From: Lytechinus variegatus
Taxonomy: Eukaryota; Echinodermata; Echinoidea; Temnopleuroida; Toxopneustidae
DNA: 64,000 nucleotides
Reading direction: 5' to 3'
Assembly: GCF_018143015.1 (NCBI RefSeq)
Contig: NC_054751.1
Location: 34,241,847 to 34,305,846, forward strand
Numbering within the stretch: position 1 is the first letter of the stretch; every line of letters starts with the position of its first letter. The notes under the pieces were generated by a model. It had not been told where the DNA came from, did no database searches, and saw only the letters and a program-made list of their open reading frames with translations. Below are positions 25,401-35,535 of the stretch, piece after piece. Both the position numbers and the translations under genes were made by a program.

Positions 25401-25510
25401 CCGGCGACGCCTCTCACAGTCGCGAGCTCGGAGAGAAGTCGGCATAAAGTTGTCTTTCCCGAGGCTGGCAAACCACACATGGCACAGATTATGAATTTGG
25501 TGGAAGTCAT
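19456..25510 (-). CDS. PSTK: L-seryl-tRNA(Sec) kinase, six coding exons
   Basis: PSTK phosphorylates Ser-tRNA(Sec) to O-phosphoseryl-tRNA(Sec), the substrate from which SEPSECS makes selenocysteinyl-tRNA, in the cytosol. Coding exons on the minus strand: 25510-25274, 23686-23377, 22636-22435, 21890-21812, 20405-20312, 19637-19456. All introns are GT-AG and the phases (0,1,2,0,1) join to 367 residues, near the usual metazoan length of about 350. Exon 1 carries the P-loop GLPASGKT (residues 13-20). Exon 2 holds the family block ILIDDNMFYRSMRY (161-174) and QLARK. Exon 3 has a FCQIGFEC-type strand and IPEETI...W.ANS, both characteristic of PSTK. Exon 5 has a conserved helix (LHQADQVLRKYISQTI), and exon 6 the C-terminal lid. 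Exon 1 also carries a Gly/Ala-rich insertion (34-47) after the first helix. The exon 5 donor (GTGCTC) is the weakest site. Introns 1 and 4 are loaded with repeats. Confidence 0.95.
20916..21010. repeat. Short inverted repeat (hairpin) in PSTK intron 4
   Basis: AGCGATATTGACTAG at the left pairs with the inverted CAGTCAATATTGCTTT at the right, with GGGCGATA and TATCGCCC forming a further inner pair. About 95 bp, non-coding, probably a small MITE. Confidence 0.6.
21066..21131 (+). repeat. tRNA-like SINE head in PSTK intron 4
   Basis: TGGCTAGTGGTAAAG resembles a pol III A box, followed about 35 bp later by GGTCATAGATTCAATCC, a degenerate B box. It cannot fold as an intact tRNA and is followed by unrelated sequence, so it is a SINE head rather than a tRNA gene. 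Confidence 0.6.
21180..21438 (-). mobile_element. tRNA-derived SINE
   Basis: Read on the minus strand it starts with TGGCCCAGTGGATTAG (A box) and GGTCGTGGGTTCAAATCC (B box), then CATGGCGTGATTTCC and a tRNA-unrelated body ending near 21180. It lies head-to-head with the other tRNA-like segment at 21066-21131. A body fragment of the same family (TGTGCTGCACTGTAAACCC) recurs near 50840. The intervening open frame at 21215-21457 is a by-product. Confidence 0.8.
21494..21540 (+). repeat. LINE 3'-tail-like hairpin fragment
   Basis: CAGGGCTCGCTTGAAAACC followed by TGTGGCTATCCTGGGTAAA. The same layout occurs at 58462 and 61543, where one copy continues into a TTA microsatellite, as LINE 3' ends do. 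Confidence 0.45.
24327..25150. mobile_element. Long foldback element in PSTK intron 1
   Basis: Two arms of roughly 390 bp are inverted copies of each other. TTCCATACAGTTGCAATTTA, CCCTCTATTGGTGGAAA and GAAAATAAGCCCAACATTGC on the left reappear as inverted matches near 25140, 25065 and 24890. The centre is near 24745. There is no open frame of note. If transcribed with PSTK it would form a very long hairpin in the pre-mRNA. Confidence 0.85.
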
Positions 25511-26660
25511 TGTTCTTTTAATGCCGAATTTTCTATCATTACCCCATGTAATGATATAAAAACACTTAAAATCAGAACTATTTTCCTAAACTCTCGACGA
25601 CATCCGGCTGATTCCCCAAAACAACAAAAACACGTCTTTAACTATGGAACGCTAGATGAGGGTGGGCGTGGTGCAAATTTAGTGGTGGATATAAAAAAAG
25701 GTTATTTTATTTATCCACCTCTATGGTCTACCCCTTTCAAAACGGAACTATGGAAGATGCTTTAAGAGACAGTAAACAGACACCGACAAAAGAAATATTA
25801 ACAAAATTTGTAGCGATAACAACCTCAGTTATCCTAAAACAATAGGCCCTACTACAAGGGGAACGGTTTCTCCCCATGTCTATGAAATAATATTTTTTCT
25901 GAGTCTATTACCATTCGTCATTTAAGTTAGTCATACTTAAATTGAAGTAAATAAATGAAAATGTAAGAGTGTATTTCATTGGATTCAGTCATTTGAAATT
26001 ACGAACTATACAGTATATAGACCCCCCCACGCGTGCACCTATATCCATATGTTCATTAATATGCTTTATTTAGTATATTAAAATCTTTTAATATGGTTTA
26101 TACTGATGAAACTAGAAATAAACGAAATGAAATTTATTCAAATTAAGATATGATTGATTGTCGCATATTTTTATTTCAGCCTACTAATTGTCTTCTTTTA
26201 AAATGAAAATACTAGCATCCTAGTACACGAATAATTATTTTTTTTGTAAATGAACTTTCTTCTTTGTTGTCGCTGCATTTTGATCATGGTGGTGTGACTG
26301 TAATTTAGGGGGGAAATGATGATTGCATGACATGTTAATGGATTGTATAATGTATCTGATGAAAAGATTTCTAATTACGTATTCACTTCCTTCGCATGTC
26401 ATACATCGTGTATAGATGGGACAATGTATATGGCAGGTGGAGGTGTGTCAATTCGTGTGCATTGTCCATCTATGAAAAGTTATAATTGGTGTTCTATATT
26501 ACATATAAAACGCCTGTGTAATTTTTTGGGGGGTTTTTTGACGCTCTCAATCCAGAAAAATACAAATGAAAATGATCATATTATTTCACTTTACTGGCTT
26601 TGTGTTTTCAGTTTATTTTATTTTTAATCTGCCCCGGCATCTGCCCCGTCCTATTGATCC
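25511..26660. promoter_or_regulatory. PSTK upstream region / intergenic
   Basis: Directly upstream of the PSTK start codon. It contains no exon I can support and no TATA box at a useful distance. The first coding exon itself is CpG-rich (25360-25450), which fits a CpG-type promoter around it. The rest is AT-rich and featureless up to the first conserved module at 26.66 kb. Confidence 0.35.
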
Positions 26661-26735
26661 CACCGCATCAAAGTACTTCCGACCAATCAGACAAAGGGAT
26701 GATTAGGAGCGGAAAACAGATGAAAGTCCCGCTAT
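26655..26735 (+). promoter_or_regulatory. Conserved module, copy A
   Basis: GACCAATCAGA at 26680 is followed by GATGATTAGG (TAATC-type site on the other strand) and then AACAGATGAAAGTCCCGC at 26714-26731. It is the most diverged of four copies. GCATCAAAG just upstream matches a TCF/LEF core. The local sequence is richer in GC than its surroundings. Confidence 0.5.
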
Positions 26736-26999
26736 TATAAGAGCTTAACAATATTATGAGCAGATATAATTATTCCGATTAGCTACCTGTCCTTTTGTTT
26801 GCCAAACAATAAGATCTGTGATTCGATGATGCGAAACATCTGGATTGCCTCTCCCACTCATCCAGTTATATATTTCATCTCTTCATTTTAAATTTTATTC
26901 GAGTTTACACTATTTTCTACTTTATAAATTGGAGAAATGTACCTAAAATCAGCTCCAACTATTCCAGAACTATAGGCAAACTGTACAACACCATTGCAA

Positions 27000-27860
27000 T
27001 GTGGTTAATGCAATATATTATTTGCTGATGATGTTGATGTTGTTAGTATGTTAGTCGGGAAGATAATATCGATGTTAACGAGAAATGCAAATCATATATA
27101 CCCCAAACTACGGATAAACCTAAGCAATTATGATATTAAAATCAAAAAATTTTAATGACCTTAACATTTGCATTGCAGGACATAAGACCGAGCGAGTTAA
27201 AAATATTAAATATCTCGGAATCACGATTGATGACCAGTTGAAATAAAATACTCATACTCATTAAATACTTTGTGAAGTTGCAAACAATAAGGGACAAGGA
27301 ATTTAAAAACTTGGAACCCAAACTGTGCAGCAACCAATTGGATAATTTCTGGTACACATAAGTTGTGTTAGGGAGTCAAGAACTGAAAACATGTTTAATG
27401 TTAGGAGTATCAAGGGACATGTTGTCTAAGATTGTCCACGTCAATGACTGCGATATTTATCTTGTTCTAGAATATTTTTTATCATTCTTGTAAATCGTTT
27501 TTAAAGTCAGCATGGTATTTTCGTTCGTCCATGTGATTTTTTTTATTTTTATTATTTTATTTATCTTCAGCTGCAGCTTCCCACAGTCGAATAGAGGTGG
27601 GGGGAGGGGGTTGTCCTCCATTGTTGATTTGCGGGGGACGGATTCTGTCCCCTATCTGTTTCAGTCTTGTCTGAATAGTGTGTTACATGCGGGGTACAGG
27701 GATTGATGATCCATTTTTTTTCTATGTTGTTTTAACTGCTTGTTTTTATTGATTGTAAATACTTTGTTCATTTTTAAGTGAATGAACGCACCATATTCTA
27801 TGAGTGCCTCCGATCAAAAGGAGTATGTTTAAATAAACTAACGAAATAAAAATAAAATAA
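27000..27860 (+). pseudogene. Decayed LINE (non-LTR retrotransposon) reverse transcriptase end and 3' tail
   Basis: TTTGCTGATGATGTTGAT at 27021 encodes FADDVD, matching the catalytic F/YADD box. After interruptions, 27196-27243 encodes VKNIKYLGITIDDQLK, the block that follows the catalytic core in LINE reverse transcriptases. Stops and frameshifts lie between and after these motifs. The 3' end has a small hairpin (GCCTCC...GGAG) followed by AAATAAACTAACGAAATAAA at 27829, typical of a LINE tail. It is a dead, 5'-truncated copy. Confidence 0.7.
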
Positions 27861-27879
27861 ATACTAAACATTCTATATT

Positions 27880-28490
27880 AATCTGCAGCATATGAAGTCC
27901 ATAATCTTGAAAATTTGGCAAGTTTGTTACGTCTGATTTATTGTATAAACTCACATATCAACAGATTATTTGTAATTATATTGTACCCCACACGATGAAT
28001 TGCTCTAAAAGCAATAATTTAAAAATGCCGGTGTCAAAATATCAAATGGCCTTCAAAATGCAGTATCTTGAATTTAACGACAGTTTAAACTTGTAAAGAA
28101 AAAACTGTACCAGAGATTTCTCTTTAAAATATAAAGAAATCCATTCTACAAAATTTGTTCATCTTCATGTAAAACAAACACATTCAACATGCAAAACCTA
28201 AAGATTTTAGAATGGTGTTCTTCCAAGTCTCACACGTTTCTTATAGAAATACCATGGGAAATGAATTTGTAATTTATTGTATGACAGCTGTGCAATACTG
28301 CGCGTTTTATCTTTTTATCCTATATGTATAAGTAACTTTAATATATATCTTTGTATATTAATTAGTGATTCTTAATAATTTGTCATTCTTCTTATATCAT
28401 ATTTTATTACCATTGTGTAAACATATTCAATTTATAGTGTGTGACTGCCGATCATATCTATTTTTACAATAAACCTGAATTGTATTCAAT
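27880..28490 (+). repeat. Possible second decayed LINE tail
   Basis: AT-rich remnant ending in ACAATAAACCTGAATTG, a tail form common in LINEs. No reverse transcriptase motif was recognisable. Confidence 0.3.
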
Positions 28491-29425
28491 GATTATACAT
28501 CATGTGTCCACGTTTTTGAGCGAATAAAAAAAGGGAAACATTCCAAATTATTTTAATCACTCTTTGATTTTCCATGAAACTGGCGGCACTCGAGTCAACA
28601 TGATCATTAATTGCATTGTTCCTGTAGAGAGTGAAAAAAATTTATTTACGAGACAAAGAATCTTCATCAATGTGAATCCTGTCTACGAGTTTGAAAGTAT
28701 TTCTATTTTCTTAATTCATAGGCCTGAGTTAATTATGTTTTTAGACCTAAAAGAAAATGATATGACAATTTTAATACGTAGAAATAGACTACAAGATGTT
28801 ACAAAATATGCAGTCTTCTGATGAATTAAAAAAATAAATTAATGAGGGACCTTAGATAGTTTCCTAGGGAAATTGTCTAAACAGTAGCAAGAGAACGAAG
28901 GAAGTGTTTCCCCGTCTTAAATTGAAATCTAATTTTGTGGGAGATTCTAACATAACCATATCGAGAAAATAATTTGATATTTACTCTTTTTTTCAGTTCG
29001 TTTTTTTCTCGGTTTGATATTTTTCGTAGGAAGTGCCCAAATACTACTAATAAAAAGGAAAATCTCTTCTCAGCGCCGTTTTCTTTTCTTTTACGAAATT
29101 AAATATTTTTTACCTGAATAATTACCATGATTATGAAATATCAGTGTATTAGAATATTTGCTCAATATTCTCAAAATGCGAGTGTGAGATCTGAACATAC
29201 CTCTTCGTTAGTCAGATAGAGATTATACATTCCCATATGCATTCGAATTTTACTCTAAAACTTTCGTATTTCACGTTTTGGAAATGATACACGGAGGCTT
29301 TTGCATTTTTTTGTACTAAAATAAATGTCCTCATTGTTTTACCATATCTCTGTAATAGCACCATGGTTTTACAAAAGCATCGCCCTTTACCGCCCCTCGG
29401 TGGCACAGATACCCGACGCCACTCT
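28491..29425. other. Non-coding sequence between modules A and B
   Basis: No exon supported. An 85-codon open frame at 28564-28821 has no homology I recognise and no splice or start context. Confidence 0.35.
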
Positions 29426-29428
29426 TTT

Positions 29429-29560
29429 CCCCTTTGACCTCGCCGCGACATCGTACTTTTAGCCATTCAGATGCAAGCGAGTGAGTTGGATAAAGATTAG
29501 GCGGGGACAATAGATGAAAGGTGCCGGCAGCTTAGCGCTAATCGCCTATAATGGTTATTT
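29429..29560 (+). promoter_or_regulatory. Conserved module, copy B
   Basis: In order: CCTTTGAC (TCF/LEF-like) at 29431, GCCATTCAGA, AAAGATTAGG (TAATC-type), ACAATAGATGAAAGGTGCCG from 29507, then GCTAATCG. The block has far more CpG than its flanks. Downstream sequence shows no gene. Confidence 0.55.
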
Positions 29561-31190
29561 CTTTATGCCTGTCGTTATATTCTGTCAAATTATTCTTAAT
29601 CCACAATGCACTCACATAGCGTAAATCACAGAGAAATGGGCGATGTTTTCTACTCACTTCAATCATGTGAGGTTAACTTCCAAAATTATTTTATAAATAA
29701 ATTGGCCCAAGTTGAATTTAGATAATCTACAACTTGTTCACTCCGTTCCCTCGCCTATTTTTATATACCTCAATAATTTGAACTCAGTTGATCCTGGTCT
29801 TGTTGCAAATGTTGTATAAACTTCTTCACGAGAGTATTCATATAGGATATATTGAATCATAAAAATATGAAAATATGTGTTACAAGTAAATTTAAAAGTA
29901 AAACATTCAACATCATTTGAATTTAAATTTTTATTTTCCAATTTTATTTTGCAGTTTATATCACTATTTTTCTTCTCGCCTTTGTTACATAATAATACGT
30001 GTAGATTTGCATCAAAAATTTCATTTTGAAATATATGCTGACAAAGTAATGCCCACGGAATAATTGTTTCTGCTATTATTATGAAGTACTACAATTATTA
30101 TCTTCTTAACACTAATATTGTTATTTTTAGTTTTTAAATTATTTATTATATTCTGTTAAAGTTTTTTGTCATTGAAGATGGGGTTTTGCAATTTTGAAAA
30201 AAATCACATTAGAATAAATTTGACTTATGAGTATATCAGTAACTTCTCTTTTATCAATAATTTAGATGTTTAATCAAAGTATTTGGTCATCATGACCCAG
30301 CTCCTTTCTTGTGTTTACTATATATTTCAGGATAAAATGCATTTCCAGAAGCCATTACGTCATTTTTACCCTTGTTTTGTGATTATTTATTTCAAGATTT
30401 TTAAGTTCCTTTCAGGCTCCCACTTTCACTTCATCATTTTCTTTACTTTAAATTTCTTTTCCGCTCGGTCTCTTTATTTACTTGAGCCTTTTTATCTTGC
30501 TTTGTACATTGTTTGCTCATCTTCGCTTGTATTTCTTTTAAGGGGACCCATGAACTAGAAGATTTGCTATGAGGCATTTTGCTTGTCCACTCTCACAGTA
30601 ATTAATATTTTCAGTCTCTGCTCGCATGCATGTAGCTTCAACTTTCATTAACTGTAACAATTGCCCTCTTTCCATTCATAAATTTGATTTCATTTTGCTC
30701 GTTGCACCATGTACATAAATTTCAATCTGAGCCTATATAATGCCACAAAAATTATATTTTTTAGACTTAACTATAAACATATATATAAGAAAACACCTGT
30801 TTATTTGTTTACTTCTTTTAATCGAATTGATATGCAAACACTGTATGCATATATTGTTTTATGCTATAGCTTGTTATACAGCTTGTTATATAGCTTGTTG
30901 TTGTTTATATGGTACTCTCATACCCCGAGAGAGGGTCTATAGAATTAATAAAATCTATCTATAAATTCCAGGCTGATAAATCATTTGCATTCTGTAAGAC
31001 ATGCGGAAAATTGGTCGGAAACAATTCCGTGGTCTATCATGTGAAACTGGCTATAGGCCTACACATCAAGTCCTTTACTTTCATCCCCTCCCAGCCGATA
31101 GCAGTTTACCAACAAACCTAATGCACAGGATGACTGGCTTTATAATCCTTTTTGTATCTTGGTGTAACGGGGAATAATTATTGTCTATTG
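29561..31190. other. Non-coding AT-rich sequence between modules B and C
   Basis: No supported exon or recognised repeat apart from short AT-rich runs. Confidence 0.4.
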
Positions 31191-31192
31191 TT

Positions 31193-31311
31193 CCTTTGAC
31201 GGCACTCACCGCGCGCGCACACTTATCGATCGCACCACGTGATCGCCCAGTGGTGACCAATCAGAAGCGAGTATTCGAGCTGACAAAACGACAATAGATG
31301 AAAAGTGCCGC
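31193..31311 (+). promoter_or_regulatory. Conserved module, copy C, overlapping a start codon
   Basis: CCTTTGAC at 31193, CpG-rich CACCGCGCGCGCAC, an E-box CACGTG at 31238, GACCAATCAGA at 31255, then AATAGATGAAAAGTGCCGC at 31293-31311. The ATG inside the last block (31298) begins the two-exon gene downstream. There is no TATA box at a standard position. Confidence 0.6.
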
Positions 31312-32280
31312 CGGTAAAGAGGAGTGTGTTGAAAAGAATGGTATTTTGTTTCAATGGTTTTGTTATAAAAGTACAGGACAAATTTCTCCCTATGTCACTT
31401 TACCACTTGACTTCCACAACGAGAAGATACTCCTTCAAGTTCGCTCTGAATATTTCAACTACGAAAAGGATCTGTTGGCTGACACCCGTATCACAAGCAG
31501 TCATTCAACATTTAAAGTCCAGGATCAAAGCTCCAGAAGAGTAAGTACGACTTGATGTATTTTATAATACAGTATAGCCCCATTCGTATTAGACCGAATG
31601 TTTGAAAATGCTTACTCTTACCTAATGATCATTAACTAATCTTTCTGTTTTTGTCTCATTTTTCACTGCTGCAGGTAATGGATAATCAACCCATGGCCTC
31701 GATTCGCTCATTCCACGATCTACCAAATCTTACCACTTCGTCATCGATTGCCATCGCCTCCTACGAACCTGATTTCAGCAAGGCCATCGCTTCAATTATT
31801 TGGTCTCGACATCGTACTCAAACTACGTCTGTCATCTTCAAATGCAACATAGCCAACTGTCCACTGTGCCCAACAGATGCCGTACCGTCATCTCAGACGC
31901 ATACGCAAGCAACGAAAAAACGACGACGAATGTGTGTTCGCGCCAAGAGGTCGGTCGAACGGAGAGACAGTAAATCGAAGACTGCTTCGATCACGGACTG
32001 CACTTTGGACCCAACTTCATCATCGAATCCGTATGTTCGTCCTTCTGCAAGTCAAATGAACTTCTCTGTGAAATCCATCTTAGGTGGACATGTCCATCGA
32101 CCTGATTGGCCAAGGATGACATCATTTTCATCACCATCAACTGGCAGCTGTCGCTCATCTTCCTGTAGTTTGAGCGAAGTCAGGAGCACCCGGGTCATCG
32201 ACATCAAGGAGAAAACGGACTCTAGTAACCTGGTCTCATCGTGTTTACCTTCGAAGCGACGTCGGGTCAGCGTGATGTAG
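31298..32280 (+). CDS. Unrecognised 282-residue protein with an eh1/Groucho-type motif (two exons)
   Basis: Exon 1 is 31298-31540 (81 codons) and ends at a consensus GTAAGT donor. Exon 2 is 31675-32280, after a long pyrimidine tract and GCTGCAG. The 134-bp intron is phase 0, and both exons are open in the same frame. Exon 1 gives no recognisable domain. Exon 2 is Ser/Thr-rich, with a basic cluster KKRRRMCVRAKR (residues about 158-169), a motif NFSVKSILGG (about 204-213) matching the eh1 consensus (F-S-I/V-x-x-I/L-L) that recruits Groucho/TLE, and a basic end SKRRRVSVM. These suggest a nuclear repressor or corepressor-binding protein. No homeodomain, bHLH or zinc finger is evident. AATAAA at 32431 would give a short 3' UTR. 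The start codon lies inside a module repeated three more times nearby. Confidence 0.6.
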
Positions 32281-32430
32281 GATCTCAAAATGGACTCTAT
32301 ATGGATAAGAGACTCATTGTGATGGAGGAAATATTTACTGTATTGCCACATTTGAAGGTGTAATTGTCTGCCAGTTAGCAATATTGGATTTCGACATGTT
32401 TTGTGATGATTATATTTTATGAAGGAAAAT

Positions 32431-32436
32431 AATAAA
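32431..32436 (+). terminator. Candidate polyadenylation signal
   Basis: AATAAA 150 bp after the stop codon of the eh1-motif gene. Confidence 0.45.
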
Positions 32437-32639
32437 TTCACAGTTTCAGGTTCAACGTATATCACTTGTCAACTTGAGTCTTTGTTATAAGATAAGCCTT
32501 TTGTATAAAAGTGAAATCGTGAAAGAGATAAGAGGAGAGAGGGGACATTTTTTAAAATCTAAATAATTATATAGATTCATCCCATCGCTATAGATTGAAC
32601 GCGAAAATTGGCTTACAATAATATTGTTAGTCTACATCT

Positions 32640-33080
32640 TTTTAATCAAGAGAGTGAAATACAGAAGTGAAGGAAGATAAAATGTAAGAGAGGAGGAAAG
32701 GAGTAGAAATAAGGATAATGCGAAAATGGAAAGTAGAAAAATAGTGCAAAGGAATTAGAAGGGGAGAACAGGAAAATGGAATTAATGGAAAGTCAAGAGG
32801 AGGATCGTTTTCTTAAGAAAGGGAAGAAAGAAAAGAGAGGGAGAGGAAGGGGGGGGGGGGCGACAAACGTGAATGAGAAACTGGTCACTGATTGAATGAA
32901 GGTAGCAAAGAGTGAAACGGAGAAGGTAAAAATGAAATTGAACAAAAAAGAATAGAATAAGAAATTAAGAGAGCAAGAGAAAATGGGAACACCGGAAAGA
33001 CTAAGGGAGCGATAATACCAATTTGGTGGAAGAAACGGACTGGTGGCAGGCAAATGATTAATAAAAAAGAAAGAAAAAAA
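32640..33080 (+). repeat. Strand-asymmetric purine-rich tract
   Basis: About 440 bp in which the plus strand is overwhelmingly A and G, including a run of ten G near 32850. It is not a simple tandem repeat. The minus-strand Ser/Phe-rich open frame is a composition artefact. Confidence 0.8.
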
Positions 33081-33361
33081 ACACATCTAGAAACAATATA
33101 TAGGGCATAATTTCAACGACTATTGTTTGCACATGGATTTTTACAAGATTAATATTACATTCAATCAGACCGTTGAGCAAATTTAACAACTATAAATTCA
33201 TACAAAGTGGTAAGAAATTAAAACTTATTCAATGTTTAAATCCGAAAGCAGAGACAATATTGCGACTCAGAATGTATCACTATAAAAGGAATCTGCCTAT
33301 TGATTGAGCACAAGTAAAGGGATATAGTTGTAAACAAAGAATAGTTTTTTTTTTGAGGATT

Positions 33362-33560
33362 CATTAAAGGGGAATGAAACCTTTGGAACAAGTAGGCTTG
33401 TGTCGAAACAGAAAAATCAAAAAATAAGAACAAAGAAAGTTTGAGAAAAATCAGATAAACAATGAGAAAGTTATGAGCATTTGAATATTGCAATCACTAA
33501 TGCATTGGAGATCCTCCCATTGGCAATGCGACAAGGATGTGTGATGTCACATGTGAACAA
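33362..33560 (+). repeat. Truncated MITE-like repeat (AAAGGGGAATGAAACC start)
   Basis: Begins ATTAAAGGGGAATGAAACC, resembling the end of the element at 52871-53375, then GAGAAAAATCAGATAAAC and GATGTCACATGTGAACAAC blocks. The opposite inverted end is missing. Confidence 0.45.
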
Positions 33561-33815
33561 CTTTCCCTTTGATGGACTATAAACTACCCTCAAAATGTAG
33601 TTTTAATATTCAGACAGAGTATGAAACGGGCACCATTGTAACAAAAAAAAAGGAAACTCACATACCAGTTTCGATTTCTTTTCCATTTATTTGAATAGTT
33701 TTCCATTCTTGTATTCTTGTAAATAATCGTAAAGTTGAAATCACTTGGGAAGCATACTGTATTTTACTTAATATTAATTGTATTTTATTTATTTTGTAAA
33801 TCTTTCTGTCTATAC

Positions 33816-33893
33816 AGGGCTCTTTTGTAAAACGGGCCTTTGGGCTCTGAAAGGACTACCCTGTTTTAAATAAAACTGAATAAATAAATAAAT
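33816..33893 (+). repeat. LINE 3' tail
   Basis: CAGGGCTCTTTTGTAAAACG, then GGCTCTGAAAGGACTACCCTG (split hairpin), then AAATAAAACTGAATAAATAA ending in a TAAA microsatellite, the structure of a CR1/L2-type 3' end. Confidence 0.7.
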
Positions 33894-34630
33894 AATATCA
33901 AATCGCGTTTCATAGTTTGATTAATCTGTCGTGACAAGAAATAAAGGTTACACATTATTTTGAATCCCTAACAGGTATCCCTAAAACAATGAAAACGATG
34001 TGCCCTCATCCCTACACCAAATTCATAACTTAGAGTATTTAATGTTTTGAATATTTTTTTTTAAATTAAGAATTACCAAAAGTATAATATTACCAAAAGT
34101 ATAACATAATGATTAATGTTGACGTAATTTACGTCACATCATTATTATAGCGTTTAGCGCCCCATGCATATTTTTTGTCGGGGGGAGGCATCCTCAGTTC
34201 CCCGGCTCTTATATATTTAGGGGCGTCTCGAGGGTATTTTGATTTGATTTTGGGGTATAATATAGAGTTAAACGATCATTCTTGTGTGTGTTATTGTGCG
34301 TGCTTTTCTTTGTTTTTGCTTCTATTTTTCTTTCTCCTCGCGATCTTCACTTAAATTTTTTTTGAAATTTAAAGCTCCTTGTAGCGCCGCCCCTATTAGA
34401 GGTATCTTCAGAGAATGCCACGCAGGTGAGATGGAGATAATGTACAAGTCGCAAGTTCATACAGAAACTAATATTATAATTCACTTTTCCTGTTCCATTT
34501 CTTTCCTTTCTTCTCCCTTTTTATGGTCGTGAATCTCTTTTTTTTCGGGCCAGCATGCGACAACAAATAGTTATTTTCACAAAGACCTATTCTTAGTGGA
34601 GGTATTGTTTTACATTTTGATCCTGGCTTC
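33894..34630. other. Non-coding, with a near-palindromic double bZIP site
   Basis: TGACGTAATTTACGTCA at 34120-34136 consists of two inverted TGACGTAA-type CRE/ATF half sites. An 82-codon open frame at 34284-34532 is unsupported. Confidence 0.4.
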
Positions 34631-34669
34631 GCTCATTTTGAGTCTCGTGTGATTCGAGGTTTGATGAAG

Positions 34670-34762
34670 CCGGCGGTCAAAGGGAAACTTGGCGGCAGTT
34701 AACAATAGGGCAAATCAAAGGCGAAAGATGTGGGCGTGGATAATAGATGAAAAGTGCCGCGT
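34670..34762 (+). promoter_or_regulatory. Conserved module, copy D
   Basis: GGCGGTCAAAGGG (TCF/LEF-like, inverted) at 34673, CAAATCAAAGG, GTGGGCGTGG, then AATAGATGAAAAGTGCCGC at 34742-34760, identical to copy C over 19 bp. The frame opened by its ATG closes after 11 codons. Confidence 0.6.
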
Positions 34763-35535
34763 CTAACTTGATATCTCCTTAAAATGTGAAATGACATCTT
34801 TGTGTGAAAAGGAAGTATTTTTTTCCTGGCTCGTTTCACTTAATTATTGACATTTTCCAGAACTATCAGAAATCATATGAAATGTTAATTGTTGTGTAAT
34901 TCATATAGTCCTTATTTTGTTGATTCAGTAATGATAACATTTCATTGTAAACATACCATTTGCATCATCGTAATTTCAATACAAATAACATTTAAATAGA
35001 TCCATAGTAAGCCCTATAATCATAATACAACTAAACAAATGCAGGTAAGAAAAAAAATCAGCGATTGTCGAATATCCTCCTGAAAAGGGAACTGAAACAG
35101 TAATATTTCATCGTTCCCTCACCTTTTAAATAGTTTACTATATACCATTTCTTAAATAATGCCATGTTATACGCAGTCTCGACTCTTGAATTAATTATTT
35201 ATATAAGTAATGAATTATTAATTTATTAACTTATCTATTTATAATAATTATTATTATTATTTGTTTTTAGCTCATTATGCCTCTGATTCTAAAGCAAAGA
35301 AAAGTCATGGAAGTTCAATTTAGGCAAAAAATGGGATTCAAAGATTTTCTTATTTCGGAATAATTTCAGTATCTGTGATTTTTTTTCATATGCTTTTTAG
35401 GCGCTTTTTGGAGTCTTGGGACCGATGTTAGATTTGTATTTTTTAAACAATTCTTGGTATGGGTTGGCCTCACACAAGGTTTCTTCCTTTTTTAGCCATT
35501 ACCTTCATCACTTTCTTTAAATTTGATGTACATTG

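Noticed and set aside
28564..28821. 85-codon frame (+)
   Set aside because: No recognised domain, no promoter or splice context, AT-rich codon use like the flanks.
31305..31544. Alternative frame of exon 1 that looks faintly homeodomain-like (QAVIQHLKSRIK)
   Set aside because: It lacks the invariant Trp/Asn of helix 3, hits a stop at the exon-exon join, and the other frame splices cleanly; the resemblance may be chance.
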